Assembly (NCBI GenBank): GCA_014360685.1
Contig: JACIXB010000014.1
Coordinates: forward strand, 124,001 to 188,000
Direction of reading: 5' to 3'
Length of the DNA stretch: 64,000 bases
Source: Actinomycetota bacterium
GTDB taxonomy: Bacteria; Actinomycetota; Geothermincolia; Geothermincolales; RBG-13-55-18
Each line of letters begins with the position of its first letter. Positions within the stretch are counted from its first letter, which is position 1. A program made the translations under genes and the position numbers. This document shows positions 40,607 to 48,817 of the stretch, piece after piece. Below the pieces are notes generated by a model. The model was not told the DNA's origin, ran no database searches, and saw only the letters and a program-made list of their open reading frames with translations.

Positions 40607-41752
40607 ATGGATAAGAAGGTAGCCATAGTCGGTTTCCGCATGAAGAGCGCGCCTGACCTGGTGACCACCCGCGAGCGCCTCACCTTCGAGCTCACCCGGG
40701 GCCTCTTCGACGACCTGGGCATCGACCGCACCGCCGTGGACACCACCATCTTCAGCACCAACGATTTCCTGGACGGGAGGACCATATCCAACGTCTTCCT
40801 CGACGGGCCCGCGGGAGCCTACATGCGCGACGAGAGCAAGGTGGAGATGGACGGGATCAACGCCCTGATGTACGCCGTGATACGCATTCTTTCCGGGCAG
40901 TACTCCACGGCCATGGTGGTGGCCCTCGGGCTGACCGGGAGCCAGGTCAGCCCCTACTTGCACGTGGAGTACCAGTTGAGCCCGGTGTACGACCGGCAGA
41001 TGAGGCTGCTCAACGAGCTCAGCGCCGCCGCCTTCCAGGCCCGCAGCTACCTGGCGAGGTACGGTTACTCCGAGAAACTTTTGGACGAGGTGGCCGCTCA
41101 GGCCCTCTCCAACGCCGCCGCCAACCCCAACCAGGCGCGGAAGATCCCGGGCGCAAGCGCGGAGCAGGTCGCCTCATCCTCGCCTTACTACGAGCCCCTG
41201 CGGGAATTGCACTGCTATCCTCCCACCGACGGCGGGTGCGCGATGCTCCTGGCCTCGGCGGAAAGGGCGAAGGAGCTCACCGACAAGCCGGTGTGGGTCC
41301 TGGGCATGGGGCAGAGCATCGAGACCTTCTACCTCGGGGAGCGCGACCTGGCCAAGTCGCCTTCCACCGCCCAGGCGGCGCAGCGGGCCTACGAAATGGC
41401 CGGGATAAGGGACCCCAAGGCTGAAATTGACCTGGCGGAGATCTCCGCCCTCTTCGCCCACCAGGAGCCCCTGCTGGCGGAGGCCCTGGGCCTTTTGGAG
41501 GAGGGCAAGGCGGAGGAGGCCTACCGGTCCGGTGACACCGCCATCTCCGGGAAGATGCCCCTCAACCCCTCCGGGGGAGCCCTGGGCGGACATCCCATCA
41601 GCGCCACCGGCATCATCCGCACCGCGGAGGCCGTCCGCCAGCTGCGCGGCGAGGCGGGCGACAACCAGGTGGGCAAGGCGGAGGTCGCCGTGGTTCACGG
41701 CCAGGACGGGCCTTGCGCCCAGCAGAACGCCGTCCTCGTCCTGGGGATATAG
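40607..41752 (+). CDS. Thiolase-like protein lacking the nucleophilic cysteine
   Basis: 381 residues from ATG 40607, 13 bp after the DUF35 gene. It has the thiolase fold, including GKMPLNPSGGALGGHPISATG, which retains the His of the GHP motif near residue 330, and EISALFAHQEPLLAEAL. Where active thiolases have VDNFCASGTEAF, this one has KVEMDGINALMYA, with no cysteine. The C-terminal 'CxGGG' region is replaced by HGQDGPCAQQNAVLVL. It is therefore not a normal Claisen thiolase; by analogy to Ltp2 it may be an aldolase or a structural partner. Sequence alone does not decide. Confidence 0.8.
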   Translation: MDKKVAIVGFRMKSAPDLVTTRERLTFELTRGLFDDLGIDRTAVDTTIFSTNDFLDGRTISNVFLDGPAGAYMRDESKVEMDGINALMYAVIRILSGQYSTAMVVALGLTGSQVSPYLHVEYQLSPVYDRQMRLLNELSAAAFQARSYLARYGYSEKLLDEVAAQALSNAAANPNQARKIPGASAEQVASSSPYYEPLRELHCYPPTDGGCAMLLASAERAKELTDKPVWVLGMGQSIETFYLGERDLAKSPSTAQAAQRAYEMAGIRDPKAEIDLAEISALFAHQEPLLAEALGLLEEGKAEEAYRSGDTAISGKMPLNPSGGALGGHPISATGIIRTAEAVRQLRGEAGDNQVGKAEVAVVHGQDGPCAQQNAVLVLGI

Positions 41753-41764
41753 GAGGTGGTGGAG

Positions 41765-42997
41765 ATGCGTAACGTGGCCATAGTGGGCATCGGATATACC
41801 CCGGTCTTCGTGAGCAAGCGCAGGGACGTGTGCATCCCGGAGATGATCTCCGAGGCGGTGGAGAACGCCTTCAAGGACTCCGGCCTCACCCCGGCGGACA
41901 TCGACGCCGTGGTCTTCGGCAACATGCAGACCTTCGAGGGCGTGAACCTCCCCCACCTCTGGTCCGCCGACTACATCGCCTCCCTGGGCAAGCCGGTGAT
42001 GCGCATCGCCACCGGGGGGACCACCGGCATGTCCGCCTTCCACGCCGGCTACTACCACATCGCCTCCGGGCTGCACGACGTGGTCATGGTGGTCACCTAC
42101 GAGAAGCAGTCGGAGGGCGATTCCCAGGTGGGCCTCATGGGGATCATCACCCCCGAGATCATGGCCATGCTGGCCGCGGGCATAGACGTCACCGGGCAGA
42201 AGGGCATGGGGGCCATCGGGGGAGGGAGCGCCGGGGGCATCTCCTACCAGGCCTCCTCCTACTTGCACCATTCCGGGGCGGGCATCGAGCACATCGACGC
42301 CATAGCGGCTATGGAGAGGCGCAACGCGGCCAAGAACCCCTACGCCCACCTCAAGGATCCCGAGGCCACGGCGGAGAAGATCGCCCAGACCCCCCTCATC
42401 TCCTGGCCCATCCGCTTCGGCCACGTCTGCCCCACCTCGGACGGGGCCACGGTGTGCATCCTGGCCTCGGAGGAGAAGGCGGCCAAGCTGGTGGACAAGG
42501 CGGCCTGGGTGTGGGCGGTGGCCAACTGCGCCTCCGACGCCACCACCGGGAACCTCATCGAGGGCATCATCACCGACCCGGCGGAACAGATGCCCGCCCA
42601 AATCGCCGCCCGGCAGGCCTACGAGAGGGCCGGTATCGAGGATCCCAAGAAGGAGATAGACTACGTGGAGATCTACAACGGGTTCGCCCACCAGACCCTC
42701 ATGTTCCTGGAGAGGATAGGCATGTGCGAGGTGGGCGAGGCCCACAAGCTCCTGGAGAAGGGAGAGCTGGAGATGAGCGGCCGCCTGCCGGTGAACTCCT
42801 CCGGCGGGGTGGTGAGCACCAACGCCATCGGCACCTCAGCCATGAACCGGGTCACGGAATGCGCCCTGCAGATACTGGGAAGGGCCGGCGAGCACCAGGT
42901 GGAGAAGGAGGTCCACAAGGCCCTGGCCCACGGCTGGGGAGGGCTCATGCAGTACGTGACCATCACCATCCTGGCCGATAAGCCCAAGAAGCTCTGA
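41765..42997 (+). CDS. Thiolase-like protein lacking both the nucleophilic Cys and the GHP His
   Basis: 410 residues from ATG 41765 (GGAGGTGGTGGAG upstream). Thiolase-like features are MRNVAIVGIGYTPVF, SADYIASLGKPVMRIATGGTTGMSAFHAGYY, and YVEIYNGFAHQTLMFLERIG. The nucleophile position reads ATGGTTGMSA instead of NFCASG, and the GHP motif reads SSGGVVSTNAIGTS without histidine. It shares the thiolase superfamily length but none of the three catalytic residues, similar to SCP2-type or Ltp2-like retro-aldolases. Probably forms a heteromer with the product of the previous gene and the DUF35 protein directly after it (12 bp). Confidence 0.8.
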   Translation: MRNVAIVGIGYTPVFVSKRRDVCIPEMISEAVENAFKDSGLTPADIDAVVFGNMQTFEGVNLPHLWSADYIASLGKPVMRIATGGTTGMSAFHAGYYHIASGLHDVVMVVTYEKQSEGDSQVGLMGIITPEIMAMLAAGIDVTGQKGMGAIGGGSAGGISYQASSYLHHSGAGIEHIDAIAAMERRNAAKNPYAHLKDPEATAEKIAQTPLISWPIRFGHVCPTSDGATVCILASEEKAAKLVDKAAWVWAVANCASDATTGNLIEGIITDPAEQMPAQIAARQAYERAGIEDPKKEIDYVEIYNGFAHQTLMFLERIGMCEVGEAHKLLEKGELEMSGRLPVNSSGGVVSTNAIGTSAMNRVTECALQILGRAGEHQVEKEVHKALAHGWGGLMQYVTITILADKPKKL

Positions 42998-43009
42998 GGA
43001 GGTGGAAGG

Positions 43010-43453
43010 ATGGAGGAAACCAGGGTCGTCAACGCCACGTGGGACATTTCCACGTTCAAGTTCCGCATAGAGGGCTTCGGCATCAACAACATGCTGAAGA
43101 AGATGAAGGAGGCCAAGCTCCTGGGGAACCGCTGCCACCAGTGCGGCACGGTCTACCTGCCGGCCAACTTCTACTGCCGTAAGTGCCACATCGCCATCCA
43201 CGAGCCGGCGGAGATAAGCGACCACGGCGAGGTGATGAGCTACACCATCGGCTACGCCGACGTGCGCGGGAATCCCCTGGATGAGCCGAGGGTTTCCCTC
43301 ATGGTCAAGCTGGACGGCTCGGACACCTGGATCATGGGCGCGGGCGAGGACATGAAGCCCGAGGACGTGCACATCGGCATGCGCGTCAAGGTAAAGTGGG
43401 CCGAGCAGCGCGTCGGCAACCTCCAGGACATGGAGAGCTTCATCCCCGAATAA
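43010..43453 (+). CDS. DUF35 zinc-ribbon/OB-fold protein, copy 2
   Basis: 147 residues. An amphipathic helix (INNMLKKMKEAKLLG), a zinc ribbon CHQCGTVYLPANFYCRKC and an OB-fold (GEVMSYTIGYADVRGNPLDE ... SLMVKLDGSDTWIMGAGED). The domain layout is like copy 1 at 40.1 kb but the sequences share little beyond the family motifs, so they are not a recent duplication. Last gene of the module; no terminator hairpin follows, instead a REP-like repeat at 43453-43489. Confidence 0.88.
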   Translation: MEETRVVNATWDISTFKFRIEGFGINNMLKKMKEAKLLGNRCHQCGTVYLPANFYCRKCHIAIHEPAEISDHGEVMSYTIGYADVRGNPLDEPRVSLMVKLDGSDTWIMGAGEDMKPEDVHIGMRVKVKWAEQRVGNLQDMESFIPE

Positions 43454-43580
43454 AGGGGTCAGGTCTTGAGATTTGATACCCCTTGGGGTATGCGGTTCCG
43501 GCAGCGGGGCAGGGAGAGGAGTTACGGGGCGCGGGCAACCGCGCCCCCACCCTAAGGGGTCAGGGCTTGACTCGAGATAC
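43453..43580. repeat. REP-like element 'AGGGGTCAGG(T/G)CTTGA', two partial copies
   Basis: AAGGGGTCAGGTCTTGAGAT with a following TTGATACCCCTTGGGGTA (43453-43489) is the reverse complement, with few changes, of 2704-2733. A second partial copy AAGGGGTCAGGGCTTGACTC starts at 43554. The approximately 350-bp gap (43454-43810) otherwise shows no gene. Confidence 0.6.
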
Positions 43581-43810
43581 ATAAAAGGGAATTCCGGCCG
43601 GACGACGGGCCGGCGGCCTCCGGGAGGCGTTTTCGCCTCGCCTCGTCGGCCGGGCGGCGGCCACGGCTTCTCGGCCGAAGACCCCTCTTGGAAGGGACAA
43701 AGCCGAGGGCATCACCTCCGCGGCCCGGTCCTTGCCAACGGGTTTTCCTGTTCACAAGCGGGTTCAAAGCCAAGGCCACCGTCCCGCGGAGGTTGATGGA
43801 AAGAGGGGGG

Positions 43811-44968
43811 TCAAGGTTTCCGGCGGGATATTTCCCGCAGGGCGTGCAGCAGGGCAACCACGTCCTGCGGGGTGTTCAGGTGACTTAAACTGGCGCGGAC
43901 CACGCCGCGACGAAGGGTCCCCAAGGTGCGGTGGGCGAGGGGCGAGCAGTGCAGCCCGGAGCGCACGCAGATGCCGTAGTCCTGGTCCAGGATGGAGGCC
44001 AGTTCCGAGGAGGAATATTCTCCCAGGTTGAAGGAGACGATGCCCACCCTCTTTTCCCATTCCCGGGGCCCGTATACGAGGGTGCCCGGTATGGAGTAAA
44101 GGCCTTCCAGGAGAATGCCGGTGAGTTCCCCCTCGTGTCGCCTGATCTCGCCGACTCCCGTTTCCAGGACGTATTCCACCCCGGCCCGCAGCCCGGCCAG
44201 CCCGTGGGCGTTAAGGGTCCCGCTCTCGTAGCGGTCGGGTAGGAAGTCGGGCTGGAGGGAGCTCTCCGAGCGGCTTCCCGTTCCCCCGTAGGTGAGGGGC
44301 TCCACATCCCACCCGGGGGCCACGTAGAGGCCACCCGTCCCCTGGGGACCGAAGAGCTCCTTGTGTCCGGTAAAGGCCAGGTAGGCGATCCCCATCTCCT
44401 CGGGATGTATCTCCACCCGTCCCGCGGTCTGGGCGGCATCGAGGAGGAGGGGGACACCCCTCTCCGCCGCTACCTCGGCGATTTCCGCAACCGGAAGCAG
44501 GGCTCCGCTGACGTTGGAGGCATGGGTACAGGCCACCAGCCGGGTCTCGGGGGTGATGGCCTCCCTGAGATCCGCGAGGTCCAGACTGCCGTCGGCCCCG
44601 CACTGCAGGACGGTGTAGGTGACGTCGCCGTGTCCGGCCAGGGCCTCCAGGGGCCTCCAAACGGAGTTGTGCTCCAGGGAGGTGATGACGGCATGCCCGC
44701 CGTCCCGGAGCCTTCCCCGAATCACCAGGTTCAGGGCTTCGGTGGCGTTCTTGGTGAAGACGATGCGCGAGGGATCGGTCACCCGCAAGAGCCTGGCCAG
44801 CGCCTCCCTGGCCCGCAACACCTCGCGCCCCGATTCCAGCGCCCGGTGATGCCCGCTCCTTCCCGGGTTGCCGCCCACCTCGCGGGCGAAACGGTCCATG
44901 GCCCGGTACACCGATTCCGGCTTGGGATAGGTGGTGGCGGCGTTGTCCAGGTATATGTCTCCGCTCAC
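43811..44968 (-). CDS. Cysteine desulfurase-family aminotransferase (class V), SufS/Csd-like
   Basis: 385 residues from GTG 44968 (GCGAGGAGAAATT upstream). Motifs: DIYLDNAATTYPKPESVYRA, FTKNATEALNLVIRG, ITSLEHNSVWRPLE, ACTHASNVSGALLPV, DAAQTAGRVEI, and the PLP lysine in FTGHKELFGPQGTGGLYV. The active-site cysteine is in GICVRSGLHCSPLAHRT. The compact N terminus and the FTGHK...GPQG pattern resemble the TIGR01977 group (EF2568 type), which occurs beside selenium-dependent hydroxylase genes and may deliver Se or S. It could supply sulfur for FeS enzymes or selenium for the selenoprotein 6 kb away. Confidence 0.85.
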   Translation of the reverse strand: MSGDIYLDNAATTYPKPESVYRAMDRFAREVGGNPGRSGHHRALESGREVLRAREALARLLRVTDPSRIVFTKNATEALNLVIRGRLRDGGHAVITSLEHNSVWRPLEALAGHGDVTYTVLQCGADGSLDLADLREAITPETRLVACTHASNVSGALLPVAEIAEVAAERGVPLLLDAAQTAGRVEIHPEEMGIAYLAFTGHKELFGPQGTGGLYVAPGWDVEPLTYGGTGSRSESSLQPDFLPDRYESGTLNAHGLAGLRAGVEYVLETGVGEIRRHEGELTGILLEGLYSIPGTLVYGPREWEKRVGIVSFNLGEYSSSELASILDQDYGICVRSGLHCSPLAHRTLGTLRRGVVRASLSHLNTPQDVVALLHALREISRRKP

Positions 44969-45127
44969 AATTTCTCCTCGCAGGCGTCGATCATGAGATA
45001 TCGGGCAAGGAAATGATACCACGCCGTCGTTCGCCGGGCCGGGGAGGCGGGATTCGCGGGCCGCGCCGTGGCTTGGCGCCGGAAGGCCGCCGGTCTCCGG
45101 CGCGCAGGAGCGGGATGCGCAAGAGCA

Positions 45128-45673
45128 TCACTTGCGGGACACACGAAGGGCCACGAGATAAAAGGCCGGCGGTGCCACCACCCATACCAGCAGGGGAAGC
45201 AGGGTAAAGGGTTCGCCCTTCACCTCGAAGAGACTCGGGTTATACCATCGGGCCTTGTAAGCCCAGAGGGATCCTCCCAGGGACACCATCTCCACCACGA
45301 CCTCTTGGGCCACTCCCCAGCCCAGGAGGACACCCAATTCGGACCACCGGAAAGCGGCGAAATGCGGCGGCTGGAGAAGCCTGTGGACCAGCGCCACGCC
45401 GACCATGAACAGGGCCCCGTCCCAGAAACAATGAAGTATGTGCAGGATTATGGGCGGGAAGGGAGGGTCAGTCCGGAAGACGTAGAGGGGCGCGGAGGAG
45501 AAGCGGGGCCCCAGGAAATAGAAACCGATCTCCCAGGTGGCCCCTATGCACGATCCCGCCAGGAACATGCGCCACATCGCGTTTCCCGCGCGCCCCCTCC
45601 CGCGCATGAAGATGAAAAGTACGAGAAAGGCCAAGGCCGCGAACGCGTCGGCCACGTACAGGGTTTGGCTCAT
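45128..45673 (-). CDS. Small polytopic membrane protein, unknown function
   Basis: 181 residues from ATG 45673 (CAGGAGGGCC upstream). About five hydrophobic segments (near 5-22, 34-54, 68-88, 108-128, 150-172) with a short basic C terminus LVALRVSRK. The sequence includes WEIGFYFLGPRF and HCFWDGALFMVGVALVH, where the polar residues within membrane segments could bind a ligand. No family recognised. Encoded divergently from the surface-layer protein. Confidence 0.7.
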   Translation of the reverse strand: MSQTLYVADAFAALAFLVLFIFMRGRGRAGNAMWRMFLAGSCIGATWEIGFYFLGPRFSSAPLYVFRTDPPFPPIILHILHCFWDGALFMVGVALVHRLLQPPHFAAFRWSELGVLLGWGVAQEVVVEMVSLGGSLWAYKARWYNPSLFEVKGEPFTLLPLLVWVVAPPAFYLVALRVSRK

Positions 45674-45994
45674 CAGGAGGCCCTCCTGGACCGCCTTTCC
45701 ATCCCGTTGATTCCCTACAAGTATACAAGCGTTAAAGGCGAACCGGCCCGAGGACGATTCAAGCGGACGGGACGAAGGGATGCACCGTGCGCACCGAGGG
45801 TGGGGAAAAGGATGCCCTGGAAAATAAAGGTAAACACAAGGCAACCAAGGGATGGAAGGAAAGGCCCGCGTATGGCAGGCAAACGCGGTCGCTCCACGGG
45901 CAAGAGGTCGCCCGACCGGTACTCGTGCGGGCGCGGGGGACGTTTCCGTAAGGCCGCCGGGTTCCATGGAAGGCGATCCAAGGGAGGGAATGCC
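45674..45994. other. Divergent gap before the surface protein
   Basis: 321 bp between the membrane protein and the SLH/NlpC gene. The frame of the surface protein stays open through much of it, but the region is basic and low in hydrophobic residues. I therefore treat it as non-coding apart from a possible longer N terminus. Confidence 0.35.
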
Positions 45995-48409
45995 GTGCCC
46001 GGCTTTCCGGCCGGGATTTTCGCCGCCGGGAGAAGACGCTCGCGGTATTGGCTCCGCGCCGCGGTCCTTTTGCCCGTAATTCTTGCGCTCGGCCCGCTCC
46101 TCTTCCCGGCGGCGCCGGGCAAGGCCCTGGCCCAGGCCTTCAACGATCTCCAGGGTCAGCCGGAGGAGATCAGGCAGGCCATCGAATACTCCGTCCAGAG
46201 GGGTTACCTGCAGGGTTTCCCGGACGGGGGCTTCCATCCCAACGACACCCTGGCCAGGCTGGACTGCGCCAGGGCGCTGGTGCGCGTCTTCGGGCATGAA
46301 GGGGAGGCCGCCGTCCCGGGCATAACCTTCACCGACCTCCCCTCCTCCCATCCGGATTTCATCTGGGCCAACCTGGCCGTTAAGCACGGCCTGATGGACC
46401 GGCTCCCGGACGGCTCCTTCCAGCCGGGAGAGGGGACGGTCCTCGAGCGCGTGGCCGTGGGGGTGGTGGCGGGGTATGGCCTGGGAGAAGCCGCCTCCCA
46501 AGTCGACCGGCTCACGGGGGGGGACCCGTGGTACGGCGGGGCCATGGCCGTCTTCATGGACCTTCACTGCAAGTACCGCTACAGCAAGGTGTGGCCGGGG
46601 CAGGGATATCCCCGGGGAGAGATGGCCTATACCCTATACCGCCTGGACCACATGGAGAGCTGGAGGCCGTGGTACGTGAGGGATTCCTTCTCCCCTTCCC
46701 GCTGCACCCCGCCCGGTGCCTCCGATGCCCAACGCCAGGCCCTGGCCTACGGCTTCGAGCGTCTGGGATGCCCATACGTCTACGGGGGGGAAAGGGAATC
46801 GGAGGGTGGGTTCGACTGTTCCGGCTTTGTCTACAACACCCTCTCCATGCGCATGGGATACCCCATGATGCGGGTGGCGGACGACCAGGCCAGGGACAAC
46901 CGTTATCTTTACGTGGCCCGCGAGGCCCTGCAGCCCGGCGACGCCGTGTTCTTCTACGAGAACGCCGGAGACAACCCGGAGGGGAACATAGGCCACGCCG
47001 GCATGTACGTGGGGAACGGTATATTCATCCATTCCACCGGATCCAACGGCGGCGTGAGCCTCGACTGCCTGGACAACAACGATTATTGGAGTACCCATTT
47101 CGCCTGGGGAAGGCGGGTGGTGGGAGGTCCTTACAACGACCGCTTCGACACCTGGCTCCTCATCTACAACCCCGGTGAGGATACCCAGCCGGTCGAGGTG
47201 AGGTTCCTGCGCTCCGGCAGGGCACCGGAGACCAGGTCCTACGACCTGGCTCCCCACAGCCGCTTCACCCTTCCCGTGGATGACCTCTACGCCTACGACG
47301 AGCTCTCCATGGAGGTGGAGGCTCCCCCTCCCGGGGTGGTGGTGGAGCGGGCCATGTACTTCGATTACGGGGACTGGGCGGACGACGGCCATGCCGGCGA
47401 GGGGATTAGCCAGCCTTCCACGCAGGGATATTTCGCCGAGGGGTACACGGGCAATGGTTTTCACACCTGGTTGCTTATGGTCAACCCCAACCCGGAGGAG
47501 GCCCGGGTGGAGGTCTCCTACCTGCCCGAGGGAAGGGCGCCACTGGCCGTCACCTACGACATCCCGCCGGAGAGCCGTTTCACGGTATGGGTCAACAACG
47601 TGCCCGGCTTGCCGGCGGGGAGCGTGGGCATGAGCTACCGGTCCCTGAACGGGGTGCCGGTGGCCGCGGAGCGGGCCATGTACTTCGACTACTTCGGGCG
47701 GCGCGGCGGGCACTGCTCCGCGGCCGTGGAAAATCCTTCCACCCGCCTCTTCCTGGCCGAGGGATACACCGGGGGTTCCTTCGACACCTGGATACTCCTG
47801 GCCAACCCCAACCCCGAGGCGGCGGAGGTACAGGTCACCTACCTGGTACAGGGAGGGAACAACGTGAGCGAGCGCAGGTCGGTTCCGGGCCGTTCGCGGG
47901 TCACCATCAGCGCGCGGGACAAGGTGCCCGGGGCCTCCTTCGGCACGGTCATAGAATCCCTCAACGGCGTGGGGGTGGTGGCCGAGCGGGCCATGTACTT
48001 CGACTACTTCGGGCGGCGCGGCGGGCACTGCTCCGCGGCCGTGGAAAATCCTTCCACCCGGCTCTTCCTGGCCGAGGGATACACCGGGGGTTCCTTCGAC
48101 ACCTGGATACTCCTGGCCAACCCCAACCCCGAGGCGGCGCACGTGCGGCTGGAGTTCTGCCGGGAGGATTCCTCCACGTCGGGCGTGGAGCTGACCGTGC
48201 CCGCCTGTTCCCGGGTCAGCCTATGCGTGGACGAGATGGCGGGGATGGAGGCCTGTTCCTTCGCCACGGGCATGGAATCCGACCTGCCCCTGTTCATGGA
48301 ACGTTCCATGTACTTCTTCTACAAGGACCGCTCCGGCGGGACCAACTGCACCGCCCAGGAAGGACCCTACCAACGACGTTTCTTCGCCGAGGGATATACC
48401 GGGGGATAA
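45995..48409 (+). CDS. Surface protein: signal peptide, SLH-like, NlpC/P60 hydrolase, 'AEGYT' repeats
   Basis: 804 residues from GTG 45995 (AAGGGAGGG 6 bp upstream). After a signal peptide (WLRAAVLLPVILALGPLLF) come two S-layer-homology-like segments (IEYSVQRGYLQGFPDGGFHP and NLAVKHGLMDRLPDGSFQPG). An NlpC/P60 domain follows, with YGGERESEGGFDCSGFVYNT (Cys nucleophile, about 277), IGHAGMYVGNGIFIHST (His) and a following acidic Asn/Asp segment. Then come repeats of about 105 residues: AEGYT..(F/S)(D/H)TW(L/I)L ... (V/M)ERAMYF(D/F)Y. It is probably anchored to the wall and cuts peptidoglycan cross-links. The chain stops abruptly at FFAEGYTGG, the start of a further repeat, so the 3' end looks cut. 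Confidence 0.85.
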   Translation: MPGFPAGIFAAGRRRSRYWLRAAVLLPVILALGPLLFPAAPGKALAQAFNDLQGQPEEIRQAIEYSVQRGYLQGFPDGGFHPNDTLARLDCARALVRVFGHEGEAAVPGITFTDLPSSHPDFIWANLAVKHGLMDRLPDGSFQPGEGTVLERVAVGVVAGYGLGEAASQVDRLTGGDPWYGGAMAVFMDLHCKYRYSKVWPGQGYPRGEMAYTLYRLDHMESWRPWYVRDSFSPSRCTPPGASDAQRQALAYGFERLGCPYVYGGERESEGGFDCSGFVYNTLSMRMGYPMMRVADDQARDNRYLYVAREALQPGDAVFFYENAGDNPEGNIGHAGMYVGNGIFIHSTGSNGGVSLDCLDNNDYWSTHFAWGRRVVGGPYNDRFDTWLLIYNPGEDTQPVEVRFLRSGRAPETRSYDLAPHSRFTLPVDDLYAYDELSMEVEAPPPGVVVERAMYFDYGDWADDGHAGEGISQPSTQGYFAEGYTGNGFHTWLLMVNPNPEEARVEVSYLPEGRAPLAVTYDIPPESRFTVWVNNVPGLPAGSVGMSYRSLNGVPVAAERAMYFDYFGRRGGHCSAAVENPSTRLFLAEGYTGGSFDTWILLANPNPEAAEVQVTYLVQGGNNVSERRSVPGRSRVTISARDKVPGASFGTVIESLNGVGVVAERAMYFDYFGRRGGHCSAAVENPSTRLFLAEGYTGGSFDTWILLANPNPEAAHVRLEFCREDSSTSGVELTVPACSRVSLCVDEMAGMEACSFATGMESDLPLFMERSMYFFYKDRSGGTNCTAQEGPYQRRFFAEGYTGG
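47669..48139 (+). repeat. Near-identical 156-bp duplication inside the surface protein
   Basis: 47669-47824 and 47984-48139 match at about 155 of 156 positions (period 315 bp, 105 codons), whereas the remainder of each repeat differs widely. This indicates recent duplication or gene conversion covering the junction of two repeats. Confidence 0.85.
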
Positions 48410-48507
48410 GGCCCGTTCCACGGCGTACGGGTCGATCAGCCAGGTTGGGATGTCAAGATGCGAATCCCGGTATACCGGGGGATAAGGTCCGTTCCACGGC
48501 GTGCGGC
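48393..48507. repeat. Short duplication at the 3' end of the surface protein gene
   Basis: TATACCGGGGGATAAGG-C/T-CCGTTCCACGGCGT recurs with 75-bp spacing (from 48393 and 48469). The first copy contains the stop codon of the surface protein, so the duplication may be tied to its loss of the last repeat. The remaining gap to 48817 has no gene. Confidence 0.65.
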
Positions 48508-48817
48508 CTCGATCGGAAGGATGGGAGCGGGGAACGCCACGGCGGTTCTTGCCCCTGGCCGGCCGGGGGAACGGCGCGAGGAGGGGCGGCGCGTTCCTCC
48601 CGAGACGAGGGACGCCATCATCCGCGTAAACACTAGTGGTTGGTGGGGCGTTTTTCCTTCCGCGGACCGCCTGCGCCGCGTGTATAATCGGTGTCGTGGC
48701 AAGGTACACGCGAGGGTACGGGGGTAGATGCGGTGAAAACGGCAGGCGGGGGTCCAGGGCGCAGGGAGGGGCGGATCGTGCAAAGCGGCCTCGAGGAGCC
48801 CGGGAGGTGAGTGGCGG

